A stretch of 64,000 nucleotides of DNA from Protonemura montana (lineage: Eukaryota; Arthropoda; Insecta; Plecoptera; Nemouridae). The position numbers were made by a program, and so were the translations under genes. Under the pieces are notes generated by a model, which was not told the DNA's origin, searched no databases, and saw only the letters and a list, made by a program, of their open reading frames with translations. How positions within the stretch are numbered: position 1 is the stretch's first letter; each line of letters begins with the position of its first letter. Positions 34,516 to 47,190 of this stretch are shown in pieces. The stretch lies in contig OX387608.1 in the NCBI GenBank assembly GCA_947568835.1, positions 1,166,501 through 1,230,500 on the forward strand. Reading direction: 5' to 3'.

Positions 34516-35450
34516 CATAATTTAAAAATGGTTGAAAAATTTCGGCTACAAACCCAGAAACAAAAAAAGTATTTAAAAAAAAATCGCAAATGAAATTGTA
34601 ATTCAAGTCGGTTAGTCGGTTCAAGGCGGAAAAACTTGGAAGTTATTCGCTCAAAGAAATCTGAACGCACTTTAGCGAAAATATGAACTAAACTTGAATT
34701 GAGCTCATTGAATTGTGCACGCGGAGGTAATCTAAGCAAATGTAATTTCGAACCACTTAGAAAGTTCGGTTTGGTCGGCTTAGCAGTTGAACGTGGTGAC
34801 AGAGCTTCTGATATGGATTCCAGTCCAGTTGGACTTGGACTCGGCTCGTGTAAGCCATGCTTATTCGGGCTAATTCCTCGCGTAATGCCTCCTGTGCGAT
34901 CAGCGGTACCAAAGTTGCGGCACAAGCAAGTTAGCTGGAAGATGTCGGACTTAACCTATAAATAAACGTTTCAGTCGAGTACAGTTGTATTCAAATTGAA
35001 ATAAATAAAAAGTAGGACAGAAATTTAGGTTTTGATGCCCACCTTGCAGATTATCGTGGAATTTATCTTCTTGCTGGAGTCAAAACAGACGATTCTAAAA
35101 TGTTGCTTTTGTGCGAGATTTCGGCGAAGGCGGCTGAAAATATTCGACAGGTACCGAGTCTGTTTAACGTGTCACGTGACCAAATCAAGCCCGCTGATTG
35201 GCTAGAAGCCACGGAGACCTCTTCGAAACCATCGTGAAATGTAGCACTAGAATATAGCAAACATAACCTAGGAACTGATCCCAACTGGCACGTAGGTACT
35301 CTTGTTGAATTAACGCTGAAAGCACGTACACTAGTCTTGTGTAGATCACATCTCGATTTGATTATATTTTCTTCGCTGTAATGTAAACAACGAAGTTGCC
35401 ATGGCGACTCGCTGTCCCACGTTTTCCATCACGCGGGGTTCCGTGACCCA
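34516..35450. other. Unique sequence, no gene recognised
   Basis: Plus frame 34699-34965 and minus frame 35063-35284 are short with no recognised domain. The stretch 34790-34930 is more GC-balanced than its flanks. No splice pair found. Confidence 0.45.
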
Positions 35451-35451
35451 A

Positions 35452-35690
35452 ATCATGAGCGTGACAAACCCCTATATCTTGCCACCAAACCCCAGCCCAA
35501 TCCAGGGAGGACTTTTCATATTTTCAAAACATGAGCGTGACAAACCCCTATATCTTGCCAACAAACCCCAGCCCAATCCATGGAGGACTTTTCATATTCA
35601 CAAATCATGAGCGTGACAAACCCCTATATCTTGCCACCAAACCCCAGCCCAATCCATGGAGGACTTTTCATATTCACAAAACATGATTTG
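35452..35690 (+). repeat. 76-bp repeat, three copies
   Basis: Units start with atgagcgtgacaaaccccta at 35455, 35531 and 35607. Copies 2 and 3 share 'aatccatggagg' where copy 1 has 'aatccaggg'. Confidence 0.93.
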
Positions 35691-35915
35691 AGAAATGATT
35701 TGTCAGTTTCACAGAACGTAGAGTCGCTCCAAGTTGGCGATATCCTTCACAGGCAGCGAGTTGTTGAAAATCTATACGTGCTTCATGATTTGCTCATACA
35801 ACCGAATTATTAACCTTTAGTAAAACACGTTGCTCATTAGCAAGCATTTGCAATTTAAATCAGAGATCACAGAATCAAATCACAGAGATCATATGGGTGT
35901 CACTGGAGATTGAAA

Positions 35916-36112
35916 GGATGGCCACTCTCTGACCGTGCCAACATGGCGGCCATTGCTTGGAGATGGCCACTCTCTGACCGTGCCAACATGGCGGCCATTG
36001 CTTGGAGATGGCCACTCTCTGACCGTGCCAACATGGCGGCCATTACCTGGAGATGGCCACTCTCTGACCGTGCCAACATGGCGGCCATTGCTTGAAGATA
36101 GCCACTCTCTAG
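35916..36112 (-). repeat. 45-bp satellite, array 2 (about 4 copies)
   Basis: Same unit as 13530-13985, inverted: gatggccactctctgaccgt plus gccaacatggcggccattgcttgga. It carries one YY1/Pho-like AACATGGCGGC per unit. The last unit is diverged (gatagccactctctagccgt). Confidence 0.93.
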
Positions 36113-36437
36113 CCGTCAAGCTCGCAGATATCAATGGCCGGTTGTTTTTCTCGTGGTCTCGCCCGTCTTTCCAAGAAATATTGTTGCCATGTTCTTGCGA
36201 TTGTTTCTTGCATTGAGATAGATGAAGCTGTCAGTGTCAACAATACTCTGCCGGGCCGGGACCAGAGCATCGTCCTAACATGGGTTCATCCACTCCATCA
36301 CAGAAACAGGAACATGGGACTCTCTCTCCCAGTCAATCAATTAACTTGCACAGACCGGCGGCTGACTGTTCAATCAAAACACTCAACCAGGCAACACCAT
36401 TCTTTTTACAAATGCAATTACTCGTGTGAAATCAGAT
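36113..36437. other. Unique sequence, nothing recognised
   Basis: Single-copy sequence between the 45-bp array and the solo tRNA-like remnant. No gene recognised. Confidence 0.45.
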
Positions 36438-36565
36438 TTGTGGGAAGTAATTTATTATTAGGAACACCAATCACCTCTCAAACATTGTTGCCCAAACGTG
36501 GACTCAAACCCCGATCTCCGCCTGTCGCGGGTGTTGCTCTAACCAATTGAGCTACTTGGACTAAA
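36438..36565 (-). mobile_element. Solo tRNA-headed remnant without array
   Basis: Has the element end (attaggaacaccaatcacct, 'ctcaaacattgttgccc') and a single tRNA-like copy, with no 52-bp tandem units. Both ends are truncated: leader and end module are absent. Confidence 0.8.
36489..36561 (-). other. Single unamplified tRNA-like sequence
   Basis: 73 nt: gtccaag, TA, D arm gctc..gagc, anticodon arm with loop cgcgaca, four-base variable region, T arm ggggtttgagtcc and 3' tttgggca. This is the un-expanded state of the 52-bp arrays. It lacks T before the anticodon position. Confidence 0.7.
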
Positions 36566-36576
36566 GTTACATGTAG

Positions 36577-37675
36577 CATAACAGCAGAATTGAGAAGCTC
36601 TGTCAGGCGATCTCAGCATCTCCATGGCTACCAAACGTTGAATCTACCATTGAACCTCCTATGCTAGGCCATGATATACCCGTGGTAACATAAGATAGCA
36701 GAATTGAGAAGCTCTGTCTGGTGATCTCAGCATCTCCATGGCTACCAAACGTTGAATCTACCATTGAACCTCCTATGCTAGGCCATGATATACCCGTGGA
36801 AACATAAGATAGCAGAATTGAGAAGCTCTGTCAGGCAATCTCAGCATCTCCATGGCTACCAAACGTTGAATCTACCATTGAACCTCCTATGCTAGGCCAT
36901 GATATACCCGTGGTAACATAAGATAGCAGAATTGAGATGCTATGTCAGGCGATCTCAGCATCTCCATGGCTACCAAACGTTGAATCTACCATTGAACCTC
37001 CTATGCTAGGCCATGATATACCCGTGGTAACATAAGATAGCAGAATTGAGAAGCTCTGTCAGGCGATCTCAGCATCTCCATGGCTACCACACGTTGAATC
37101 TACCATTGAACCTCCTATGCTAGGCCATGATATACCCGTGGTAACATAAGATAGCAGAATTGAGAAGCTCTGTCAGGCGATCTCAGCATCTCCATGGCTA
37201 CCAAACGTTGAATCTACCATTGAACCTCCTATGCTAGGCCATGATATACCCGTGGTAACATAAGATAGCAGAATTGAGAAGCTCTGTCAGGTGATCTCAG
37301 CATCTCCATGGCTACCCAACGTTGAATCTACCATTGAACCTCCTATGCTAGGCCATGATATACCCGTGGTAACATAAGATAGCAGAATTGAGAAGCTCTG
37401 TCAGGCGATCTCAGCATCTCCATGGCTACCAAACGTTGAATCTACCATTGAACCTCCTATGCTAGGCCATGATATACCCATAGTAACATAAGATAGCAGA
37501 ATTGAGAAGCTCTGTCAGGCGATCTCAGCATCTCCATGGCTACCAAACGTTGAATCTACCATTGAACCTCCTATGCTAGGCCATGATATACCCGTAGTAA
37601 CATAAGATAGCAGAATTGAGAAGCTCTGTCAGGTGATCTCAGCATCTCCATGGCTACCAAACGTTGAATCTACCT
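36577..37675 (+). repeat. 114-bp repeat, array 3 (about 9.6 copies)
   Basis: Longest array of this family. Units are more alike here than in arrays 1 and 2 and all keep 'cctcctatgctaggccatga'. The end is abrupt at 'tctacctttgaatctc'. Confidence 0.95.
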
Positions 37676-38446
37676 TTGAATCTCATGTACTTGATAGTCA
37701 TTTTTGTTGAAAAGTTGTCAACGAAGAAGACGTTTTTAGAAGCATTCGGTAAATTATGTTTATTTTTTATTAAATTGTCTTACATCTCTAACTCAAGAAA
37801 TTACATCTCCCCGCGATGAATCTTGTTTATAAAGCTATGTTTATTCCTGTGGGAAACATTCTTTATCCCGGCAAACCCACGATGCCGTTAACGCTTAATA
37901 ATTCCAGGCGCAGAGTAAATTTAAGAAGCTTCTTTTCCACCCGAAATCCTGCAAGAAAAGCTATCCTTCAATCCCCAGAGGGCCTCCACGCAAAGACAGC
38001 CCGTCACCCCCGCTAAACCCCTTCCCTTCAGTACCGTTCAGCACGGCGAACTTATACCCCGTCTTAAATAATTGAACAGAAGCAGAGAAACGCCCCGCCT
38101 TATCGTTTGTCCCCTGTCGACAGTCGCCGGTGTATCTTGTTCCTATGGTTTGATCACGACCCTCTAGACCATGGGTCGACGGTGTCCCCGACAACAGCTG
38201 TTGCGGCTGACGGCACGCGGCTAGGGGTGAGGGTCAGAGTGGTTCGGGGTTGAAATCGATGTGAGGTAGTTTTTGTCTTATGGGATCTGATTTATAATCT
38301 TCCATGTGTTTCACCGTATGAATTCGGGAGCAAGGTTTTATGACGATTATTCACATTCCATGTGCGTTACTTGATATTTCTGATTCGAATGTTTCAGCTA
38401 ACCTGAAATCTTTGGCTATTCTTGAAACATAAATACTTTATTATGG
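37676..38446. other. Unique sequence, partly GC-rich
   Basis: Stretch 37830-38240 is richer in GC and CpG than its flanks and has frames on both strands (66 and 77 codons) without recognised domains. No convincing splice pair. It could hide a conserved non-coding element; a cross-species alignment would show this. Confidence 0.4.
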
Positions 38447-38745
38447 GTTTAGACTCATGTCTACTTTATCTGACTTTAGCACTAGTTTTGACAAAAACTT
38501 TTAAAACTGGGCTGTGAATGCTAAGTAAAGACTAAAGAACAACTAAATTTCTTAACGATTTGTAAATTTCATGCCTGAACTTGGTAATTGTTATAATTTT
38601 GTGTGGTTCTTTTCTTATTGGAAAATTGTCAGGACTGCTCTTACCCTTGATAAAGTAACAGGTACAAGTTACGAAACGTTGGGAAATTCAGTTGTTCTTC
38701 ACTTAGCATTCAAATCCCAGTTCAAACAGTTTTTTGTCATAAATA
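38447..38745 (+). mobile_element. Foldback MITE-like element
   Basis: Left end 'tttagactcatgtctacttt' and 'actgggctgtgaatgctaag' are mirrored on the right by 'cttagcattcaaatcccagtt'. The interior 'ccttgataaagtaacaggta' and 'cgaaacgttgggaaattcag' is shared with 56286-56921. No coding capacity; non-autonomous. Confidence 0.7.
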
Positions 38746-40466
38746 ATTTATTTTGCAAGATGTTTTTAAGTAGATGTTGAACTCTGGGCCTTACTTTGAG
38801 TGAAACGTTTACAATCAGATCACTTCTTTGCAAACCATTTCGTTTCTGAAAGAGATTTAAATTGAACGCTACTTTATAAACGCATTGAATTTCAGTTAAT
38901 CTCGTTGCATCAGGTAAATCTTAAGCCAATTAACTCAGTATTTTCAGTTCATAAAAAGGTGGTGAACATTGACGAAACATGCGATGTACCTTTTATAAAA
39001 CGCACGCTTCTCCCTGACAAAGACAATTCGATCTGCTTTGATGATTTAATTATGTAAATCAGTTGAAAGTGAACGACCTAACATGCTCTGGCATGCCCTA
39101 ATCCCACTCCCTGGCATTTGTCAGCAAACAGCCGAGTGATTATCATTTTCTTCTTGCAATCTTAAAATCAAGTTACCCGAGGATTAGGTGTTTTACAGGC
39201 GAAGCCATTTACCACCCTCTTGATGTAATTTTAAAATATCTTCATCAATAAATTACATGTCTTGCAGTCTTGAGGGATTTCTTGGGGCTTGGTTTCAGGT
39301 CTGGTTTGTAATATGGACTTCAAAGTGGCTAACATTTTAATCCCGATATCAAACTGGATTTTGTACGTAACTTCACACGCTGTGTAACGCGTCAACTTTT
39401 TGAAAGTGCGATGATTTCCTCGGCGTTATGTCGGTGCTTCTTATGGAAGACATATTTGTGAAATTTAGGAATTTTTCAAAATAAAAGCACGATTATGTCA
39501 TGAGATTGTTTTTCTTATCAGTTTCTTTACACGATTTAATATCTGGATGTGCGTGCAGCGGAGATAGCGAGTCGAAGTTTAAAATTTAAAGTTATAACCC
39601 ATCGTTCTTTAATATCAGTTTCAGCACAACAATATTTGTCGCTGGATTTTTTTAAAAAGAAGTCAGATTTCATTCACATTTAGTGTCTTTCAGTTGAGTC
39701 CGAATGCTAGAAATATTATTAATAATCCGCACATTCCGCACATTCCGCTCTTGCTCAGCAAAGAAATTCCTAGATTTAAACATAAATCAAAAACAAAATC
39801 AACTTTTGACACTAAATGTGTTTAAACATTTGAGGTTATGACAGCCAGCTGTCAGTCAGATTTAAAAGCAATGTTGGTACGCGTGAAGGTCGTTACAAAT
39901 TGTACGAACAGTGATTGGTCCAATCGAGTGACGCCAGTAATTGTGACCAATGAAATGCGTGGATTTAGTATAAGAGTTATACCATGGGTTGGGGTCAGTA
40001 AAGTCTCACCCGGGCCGTGTAATAAGCCACCTGGGATCAAACATTGAAAGACAAATTGCACCCCGAAGACAAGAGGTACCTTGATACACTTCACATTTCA
40101 CCAAGTAAAACGTTCTCGACGTGAATACAGGAAGGCTGTGACTTCCCCCGCTAAATTTCCCATAGAGACAACGAACAATAAAGCATTAACTTGCAAGAGA
40201 GAGATGGAGATACCGTGATTACGTTTCACCACACGCTAGAGAGAGATGGAAAGAGAGGATTGCATTTAACAACGGAATTTCAGCTGACAAAGAGAGAAAT
40301 TGTCCTGAAATCTCAGCTTATGAGTAGAGAGTTTAGTACGTAGTTTTATGTCAGAGAGTGGGTATCTCCAAACAAAGACCGCCATCTTGGTATAAACTAT
40401 TATATTACACAGCAGCATCAATTTTGAAGAGCACATAAAAGTGTGAATTCTCTAGAAATGCACAAC
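38746..40466. other. Unique sequence, no gene recognised
   Basis: AT-rich single-copy DNA. A weak exon-like pair at about 38895-38912 (aatttcag ... catcag|gtaaat) spans only 18 bases and is not called. At 40352-40398 'cagagagtgggtatctccaa' plus 'gaccgccatcttgg' is a lone diverged 45-bp-repeat unit. Confidence 0.5.
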
Positions 40467-40467
40467 A

Positions 40468-41112
40468 AGATTCCTTCACAAATCCATGCTGTCGAGAGGT
40501 TGATAAGCAAGGCGAGTGAAGTTGCTGTACTAACTTTCATCCCTCCAACCTCTCTCCCGAACAGAACTGGTCATGTGTATGATGGTCACCCATTCAATAC
40601 CTGACTCAGCGCAGTGTTGCTTAACTTTCATCCCTCCAACCTCTCTCCCGAACAGAACTGGTCATGTGTATGATGGTCACCCATCCAATACCTGACCCAG
40701 CACAGTGTTGCTTAACTTTCATCCCTCCAACCTCTCTCCCGAACAGAACTGGTCATGTGTATGATGGTCACCCATCCAATACCTGACCCAGCACAGTGTT
40801 GCTTAACTTTCATCCCTCCAACCTCTCTCCCGAACAAAACTGGTCATGTGTATGATGGTCACCCATCCAATACCTGACCCAGCGCAGTGTAGCTTAACTT
40901 TCATCCCTCCAACCTCTCTCCCGAACTGAACTGGTCATGTGTATGATGGTCACCCATCCAATACCTGACCCAGCGCAGTGTTGTTTAACTTTCATCCCTC
41001 CAACCTCTCTCCCGAACAGAACTGGTCATGTGTATGATGGTCACCCATCCAATACCTGACCCAGCACAGTGTGACTTAACTTTGATGACCTTACGGGAAC
41101 CTGTGTAACCAA
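40468..41112 (-). mobile_element. 5S-SINE, body truncated, about six head units
   Basis: Minus-strand order: a 5S-like start 'gttggttacacaggttcccg', about six 91-bp units (41100-40545), then only about 75 bases of body (40545-40468), cut after 'ggatttgtgaaggaatcttg'. One unit ends 'gtgtagctt' in place of 'gtgttgctt'. Confidence 0.88.
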
Positions 41113-41435
41113 CACGTTAAGCCTGATATGCACACATGGCGGCCATTTCTTGGAGATGGCCACTCTCTCCCCTTGGCACATCTCTGCAAAAATGTGGCAG
41201 CTGGGTGTGGGGAGAGGGTGGGGAAGGAGGGGGGGGGGGGATTACCATGCACATCGTCGCATCATTATACACTAATATCACTTCCGCCCGCGGCGCTGTT
41301 AGAGGTAATCATATTATTTGCGACCAGATAATTGCTGTCATCGGACAACAAGGACATTTTCCCCGTGAAAACATCCTTCTCTTATCCAACATACCGAACC
41401 AGCATTGAGTTTATAGTCACAGCGCTAATATTAAA
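41113..41435. other. Unique spacer with lone 45-bp unit and G-run
   Basis: A partial 45-bp unit lies at about 41125-41170 ('acatggcggccatttcttgg', then 'agatggccactctct'), and a G-rich run at 41218-41240. No gene. Confidence 0.6.
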
Positions 41436-41875
41436 CGTGCTGCTGAGCAAACGAGGCCGGCAACACGTGGTAACGGTAGGTGCCACCAGATGGTGCTTGC
41501 TGCTGAGCAAACGAGGCCGGCAACACGTGGTAACATAGGTGCCACCAGATGGTGCTTGCTGCTGAGCAAACGAGGCCGGCAACACGTGGTAACGGTAGGT
41601 GCCACCAGATGGTGCTTGCTGCTGAGCAAACGAGGCCGGCAACACGTGGTAACGGTAGGTGCCACCAGATGGTGCTTGCTGCTGAGCAAACGAGGCCGGC
41701 AACACGTGGTAACATAGGTGCCACCAGATGGTGCTTGCTGCTGAGCAAACGAGGCCGGCAACACGTGGTAACGGTAGGTGCCACCAGATGGTGCTTGCTG
41801 CTGAGCAAACGAGGCCGGCAACACGTGGTAACGGTAGGTGCCACCAGATGGCGCTTGCTGCTGAGCAAACGGGGA
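41436..41875 (+). repeat. 60-bp minisatellite, about 7 copies
   Basis: Unit is gctgctgagcaaacgaggcc, ggcaacacgtggtaacggta, ggtgccaccagatggtgctt. Two units are 58 bp (taacataggtg). It abuts the 92-bp array directly. A lone fragment of the same unit is at 52239-52266, beside the LDLa exon. Confidence 0.95.
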
Positions 41876-42695
41876 ACAGAAACATTCACAGAAACATCTG
41901 AATTTTACTGCATGTGATTGGAAGTCGTCATGGCAACAGTTTCAACAAAATGTTCAACTATAAGTTGGATCTCTAGCTCATAGAAACATCTGAATTTCAC
42001 TGCATGTGATTGGAAGTCGTCATAGCAACAGTTTCAACAAAATGTTCAACTATAAGTTGGATCTCTAGCTCACAGAAACATCTGAATTTCACTGCATGTG
42101 ATTGGAAGTCGTCATGGCAACAGTTTCAACAAAATGTTCAACTATAAGTTGGATCTCTACCTCACAGAAACATCTGAATTTCACTGCATGTGATTGGAAG
42201 TCGTCATGGCAACAGTTTCAACAAAATGTTCAACTATAAGTTGGATCTCTAGCTCACAGAAACATCTGAATTTCACTGCATGTGATTGGAAGTCGTCATG
42301 GCAACAGTTTCAACAAAATGATCAACTATAAGTTGGATCTCTAGCTCACAGAAACATCTGAATTTCACTGCATGTGATTGGAGGTCGTCATGGCAACAGT
42401 TTCAACAAAAGGTTCAACTATAAGTTGGATCTCTAGCTCACAGAAACATCTGAATTTCACTGCATGTGATTGGAAGTCGTCATGGCAACAGTTTCAACAA
42501 AATGTTCAGCTATAAGTTGGATCTCTAGCTCACAGAAACATCTGAATTTCACTGCATGTGATTGGACGTCGTCATGGCAACAGTTTCAACAAAATGTTGA
42601 ACTATAAGTTGGATCTCTAGCTCACAGAAACATCTGAATTTCACTGCATGTGATTGGAAGTCGTCATGGCAACAGTTTCAACAAAATGTTCAGCT
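41876..42695 (+). repeat. 92-bp repeat, about 9 copies
   Basis: Unit starts cacagaaacatctgaatttc and ends ataagttggatctctagct. Copies differ by single substitutions (gttca/gatca, gaagtc/gacgtc). The last copy stops at 'aatgttcagct'. Confidence 0.95.
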
Positions 42696-43145
42696 AGGAG
42701 GCGAGATTTCGGTAAAACCGTACATTAAAGCTAGAAACTACGGTGACTCAACTTCGCTGGATCCTCGACTATGTTTGTTGCTGTGAAGAGTCATTAGAGC
42801 TGTGTTAGTCCCGTACCATTCTGTTTGGGAGCCACAGACTGTCACCCGCTGCAATATCGTCTCATGCCGTTGGAAACGTGAATGAGCTCACAACGCTGTT
42901 TCAATAATGGGCAATTCATTAAAGTGCTTTCACTTGAAAACATCCACTAGTTTGCACGTGATTCGACTGTTTTCATTTACATTACCTTTCCATAATTCTC
43001 CAGGGACATTGTTGATTGATTAACATTGTTTAACAACGAAATGTTTGGCAAATCTGCATGCGTCAAGCACTGACAGCCGTCAGGTGATGATCAACAGCAA
43101 GCCGATGATGAAGCTGGTCTAGTCTAGATGGGATCTAGGATTAAC
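42696..43145. other. Unique sequence, nothing recognised
   Basis: Single-copy DNA between two arrays. No gene or splice site recognised. Confidence 0.5.
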
Positions 43146-44518
43146 CCGGTGGACCCTGTCCAACAGCACCAAGGACCGGCCACCGCTTAGCCTTGTCCCT
43201 TTGACACACTGTGTTGGCTGCTCCTGTCCAACAGCACCAAGGACCGGCCACCGCTTAGCCTTGTCCCTTTGACACACTGTGTTGGCTGCTCCTGTCCAAC
43301 AGCACCAAGGACCGGCCACCGCTTAGCCTTGTCCCTTTGACACACTGTGTTGGCTGCTCCTGTCCAACAGCACCAAGGACCGGCCACCGCTTAGCCTTGT
43401 CACTTTGACACACTGTGTTGGCTGCTCCTGTCCAACAGCACCAAGGACCGGCCACCGCTAAGCCTTGTCCCTTTGACACACTGTGTTGGCTGCTCCTGTC
43501 CAACAGCACCAAGGACCGGCCACCGCTTAGCCTTGTCACTTTGACACACTGTGTTGACTGCTCCTGTCCAACAGCACCAAGGACCGGCCACCGCTTAGCC
43601 TTGTCATTTTGACACACTGTGTTGGCTGCTCCTGTCCAATAGCACCAAGGACCGGCCACCGCTTAGCCTTGTCACTTTGACACACTGTGTTGGCTGCTCC
43701 TGTCCAACAGCACCAAGGACCGGCCACCGCTTAGCCTTGTCACTTTGACACACTGTGTTGGCTGCTCCTGTCCAACAGCACCAAGGACCGGCCACCGCTT
43801 AGCCTTGTCACTTTGACACACTGTGTTGGCTGCTCCTGTCCAACAGCACCAAGGACCGGCCACCGCTTAGCCTTGTCACTTTGACACACTGTGTTGGCTG
43901 CTCCTGTCCAATAGCACCAAGGACCGGCCACCGCTTAGCCTTGTCACTTTGACACACTGTGTTGGCTGCTCCTGTCCAACAGCACCAAGGACCGGCCACC
44001 GCTTAGCCTTGTCACTTTGACACACTGTGTTGGCTGCTCCTGTCCAACAGCACTAAGAACCGGCCACCGCTTAGCCTTGTCACTTTGACACACTGTGTTG
44101 GCTGCTCCTGTCCAACAGCACCAAGGACCGGCCACTGCTTAGCCTTGTCACTTTGACACACTGTGTTGGCTGCTCTTGTCCAACAGCACCAAGGACCAGC
44201 CACCGCTTAGCCTTGTCACTTTGACACACTGTTGGTTGCTCCTGTCCAACAGCACCAAGGACCAGCCACTGCTTAGCCTTGTCCCTTTGACACACTGTGT
44301 TGGCTGCTCCTGTCCAACAGCACCAAGGACCAGCCACCGCTTAGCCTTGTCACTTTGACACACTGTGTTGGCTGCTCCTGTCCAACAGCACCAAGGACCA
44401 GCCACCGCTTAGCCTTGTCACTTTGACACACTGTGTTGGCTGCTCCTGTCCAACAGCACTAAGGACCGGCCACCGCTTAGCCTTGTCACTTTGACACACT
44501 GTGTTGGCTGCTCCTGTC
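43146..44518 (+). repeat. 68-bp minisatellite, about 20 copies
   Basis: Unit is gctgctcctgtccaacagca, ccaaggaccggccaccgctt, agccttgtcactttgacaca, ctgtgttg. Two sub-types differ at 'gtccctttg' and 'gtcactttg'; the first dominates the left edge. One unit near 44230 lacks two bases (ctgttggttg). Confidence 0.96.
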
Positions 44519-45081
44519 CGAATTATACTCTCGAAAATATTCCGAATCAATTATTTCCAGACCAACTCACCCTATAAAAAGTAATCTCTCAGTCAATGTT
44601 TTTGAAACGCCAAACCTTCCATTGTCATGACTCGATTACTGCGTTTCGAAACAGGATTTCGTCGCCAAATATTTGTGTTCGCTCAACGATATTGTATGCT
44701 AATTTCCTAATTAAATTTTGCTTTTTCAGTCCAACTCAATTATTGGCCGATAAAATCACAATCAGTTCTGCTTCCATCATACAAATTCATTTCCCTCGAG
44801 AAATTTCAACGTTTGAAAAGTGATTTTCACGTTTAAAAATACATTTCCTGTTGCCGCTCCTCGCGGATGAAACAATTCAAATGAATTCCGTTTCATTAAA
44901 CACACAAATCTGTGGCAATTACTAATTACCATCTGACTCCATTACCCATCTCACTGAAACAAAGATGCAATTACAACAAGTGCTTGTCTTGCATTTGTTA
45001 CGCATCGGCAAGCGCTGACTCATGAAAGTAGGTACAAATAAGTTGCGCTGAAAACTGCACTTGTTTGACGTGACTGCCCTC
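44519..45081. other. AT-rich unique sequence
   Basis: A plus-strand frame of 75 codons (44596-44823) has a fair acceptor-like 'ttgctttttcag' at about 44720-44731, but no consensus donor follows. Not called. Confidence 0.45.
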
Positions 45082-45615
45082 ACCGGTCCTCGTGAGATCA
45101 CTGAAGTTAAGTAACACTGCGCTGGGGCAGGTATTGGATGGGTGACCATCATACACATGACCAGTTCTGTTCGGGAGAGAGGTTGGAGGGATGAAAGTTA
45201 AGCAACACTGCAATGGGTCAGGTATTGGATGGGTGACCATCATTCACATGACCAGTTCTGTTCGGGAGAGAGGTTGGAGGGATGAAAGTTAAGCAACACT
45301 GCGATAGGTCAGGTATTGGATGGGTGACCATCATACACATGACCAGTTCTGTTTGGGAGAGAGGTTGGAGGGATGAAAGTTAGTACAGCAACTTCACTCG
45401 CCTTGCATATCAACCTCTCGACAGCATGGATTTGTGGAGGAATCCTGTTGTTCGCGTTGTACCGTCCTTCGGAAGGGACGTTAAGCCGGTGGTCCCCTTG
45501 GTCTTCGACAGGAGTAGGCTACGTGCCGGAACCGGGTTTACCCTCCACCTTTCGTAACTTGGTTATGTTTATCATCATTTTTATCCTTATCATCACCCAA
45601 CTCTTTCACCGAAGT
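45082..45615 (+). mobile_element. 5S-SINE with about three head units
   Basis: Starts 'caccggtcctcgtgagatca', has three 91-bp units, then the body from 'gttagtacagcaacttcac'. The end is diverged after 'ggaaccgggtttaccctcc' (ttggttatgtttatcatc) and the terminal gtcgttaaac is missing. The open frame runs on to 97 codons. Confidence 0.88.
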
Positions 45616-45883
45616 CATTCAACCAGTGCCACTGGGGCCGATGCCAAAGGAGTGCCAACATTTTAAATCAACTTAACATTTTCTAAGTTCCTTCGCACTA
45701 AACTCTCTTATGAAGCCCGATGACGTAGGCTGTCGTAGATCGTACCATTCTATGAATGAATCTCGCCACGTGACTGAATTGTCAAGTGCCGAGCACAGAT
45801 GATGTCGTGATGTCGCGGGCGAGGCGAGCTACTCTCACTAGATTGCTCGTAATCACAGCTTAGCCGAGAACACCCGGTCGTCT

Positions 45884-47190
45884 GCTCTGGCTGGCTGGAT
45901 CCTATGCTCTATCCAGGTTATTTGAGATCAGCTGGCTGGATCCTATGCTCTATCCAGGTTATTTGAGATCAGCTGGCTGGATCCCATGCTCTATCCAGGT
46001 TATTTGAGATCAGCTGGCTGGATCCCATGCTCTATCCAGGTTATTTGAGATCAGCTGGCTGGATCCTATGCTCTATCCAGGTTATTTGAGATCAGCTGGC
46101 TGGATCCTATGCTCTATCCAGGTTATTTGAGATCAGCTGGCTGGATCCCATGCTCTATCCAGGTTATTTGAGATCAGCTGGCTGGATCCCATGCTCTATC
46201 CAGGTTATTTGAGATCAGCTGGCTGGATCCTATGCTCTATCCAGTTTATTTGAGATCAGCTGACTGGATCCTTTGCTCTATCCTGGTTATTTGAGATCAG
46301 CTGGCTGGATCCTATGCTCTATCCAGGTTATTTGAGATCAGCTGGCTGGATCCTATGCTCTATCCAGGTTATTTGAGATCAGCTGACTGGATCCTTTGCT
46401 CTATCCATGTTCTTTGAGATCAGCTGGCTGGATTCTATGCTCTATCCAGGTTATTTAAGACCAGCTGACTGGATCCTTTGCTCTATCCAGGTTATTTGAG
46501 ATCAGCTGGCTGGATCCTATGCTCTATCCAGGTTATTTGAGATCAGCTGGCTGGATCCTATGCTCTATCCTGGTTATTTGAGATCAGCTGGCTGGATCCT
46601 ATGCTCTATCCAGGTTATTTGAGATCAGCTGGCTGAATCCTATGCTCTATCCAGGTTATTTACGATCAGCAGGCTGGATCCTTTGCTCTATCCAGGTTAT
46701 TTGAGACCAGCTGACTGGATCCTTTGCTCTATCCAGGTTATTTGAGATCAGCTGGCTGGATCCTATGCTCTATCCAGGTTATTTGAGATCAGCTGGCTGG
46801 ATCCTATGCTCTATCCAGGTCATTTGAGATCAGCTGGCTGGATCCTTTGCTCTATCCATGTTATTTAAGATCAGCTGACTAGATCCTATGCTCTATCCAG
46901 GTCATTTGAGATCAGCTGGCTGGATCCTATGCTCTATCCAGGTCATTTGAGATCAGCTGGCTGGATCCTATGCTCTATCCAGGTCATTTGAGATCAGCTG
47001 GCTGGATCCAATGCTCTATCTAGGTTATTTGAGATCAGCTTGCTGGATCCTATGCTCAATCCAGGTTATTTGAGATCAGCTGGCTGGATCCTATGTTCTA
47101 TCTAGGTTATTTGAGATCAGCTGGCTGGATCCTATGCTCTATCCAGGTTATTTGAGATCAGCTGGCTGAATCCTATGCTCTATCCAGGTT
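45884..47190 (+). repeat. 41-bp satellite, array 2 (about 32 copies)
   Basis: Same unit as 10816-11568 with more variation: ggtcatttgag, ttaagatcagctgac and gcaggctgg. It begins mid-unit at 'ctggctggctggatcctatg'. Confidence 0.96.

Noticed and set aside
38895-38912. 18-bp exon-like interval between 'tttcag' and 'cag|gtaaat'
   Set aside because: Weak polypyrimidine tract, weak donor and very small size.
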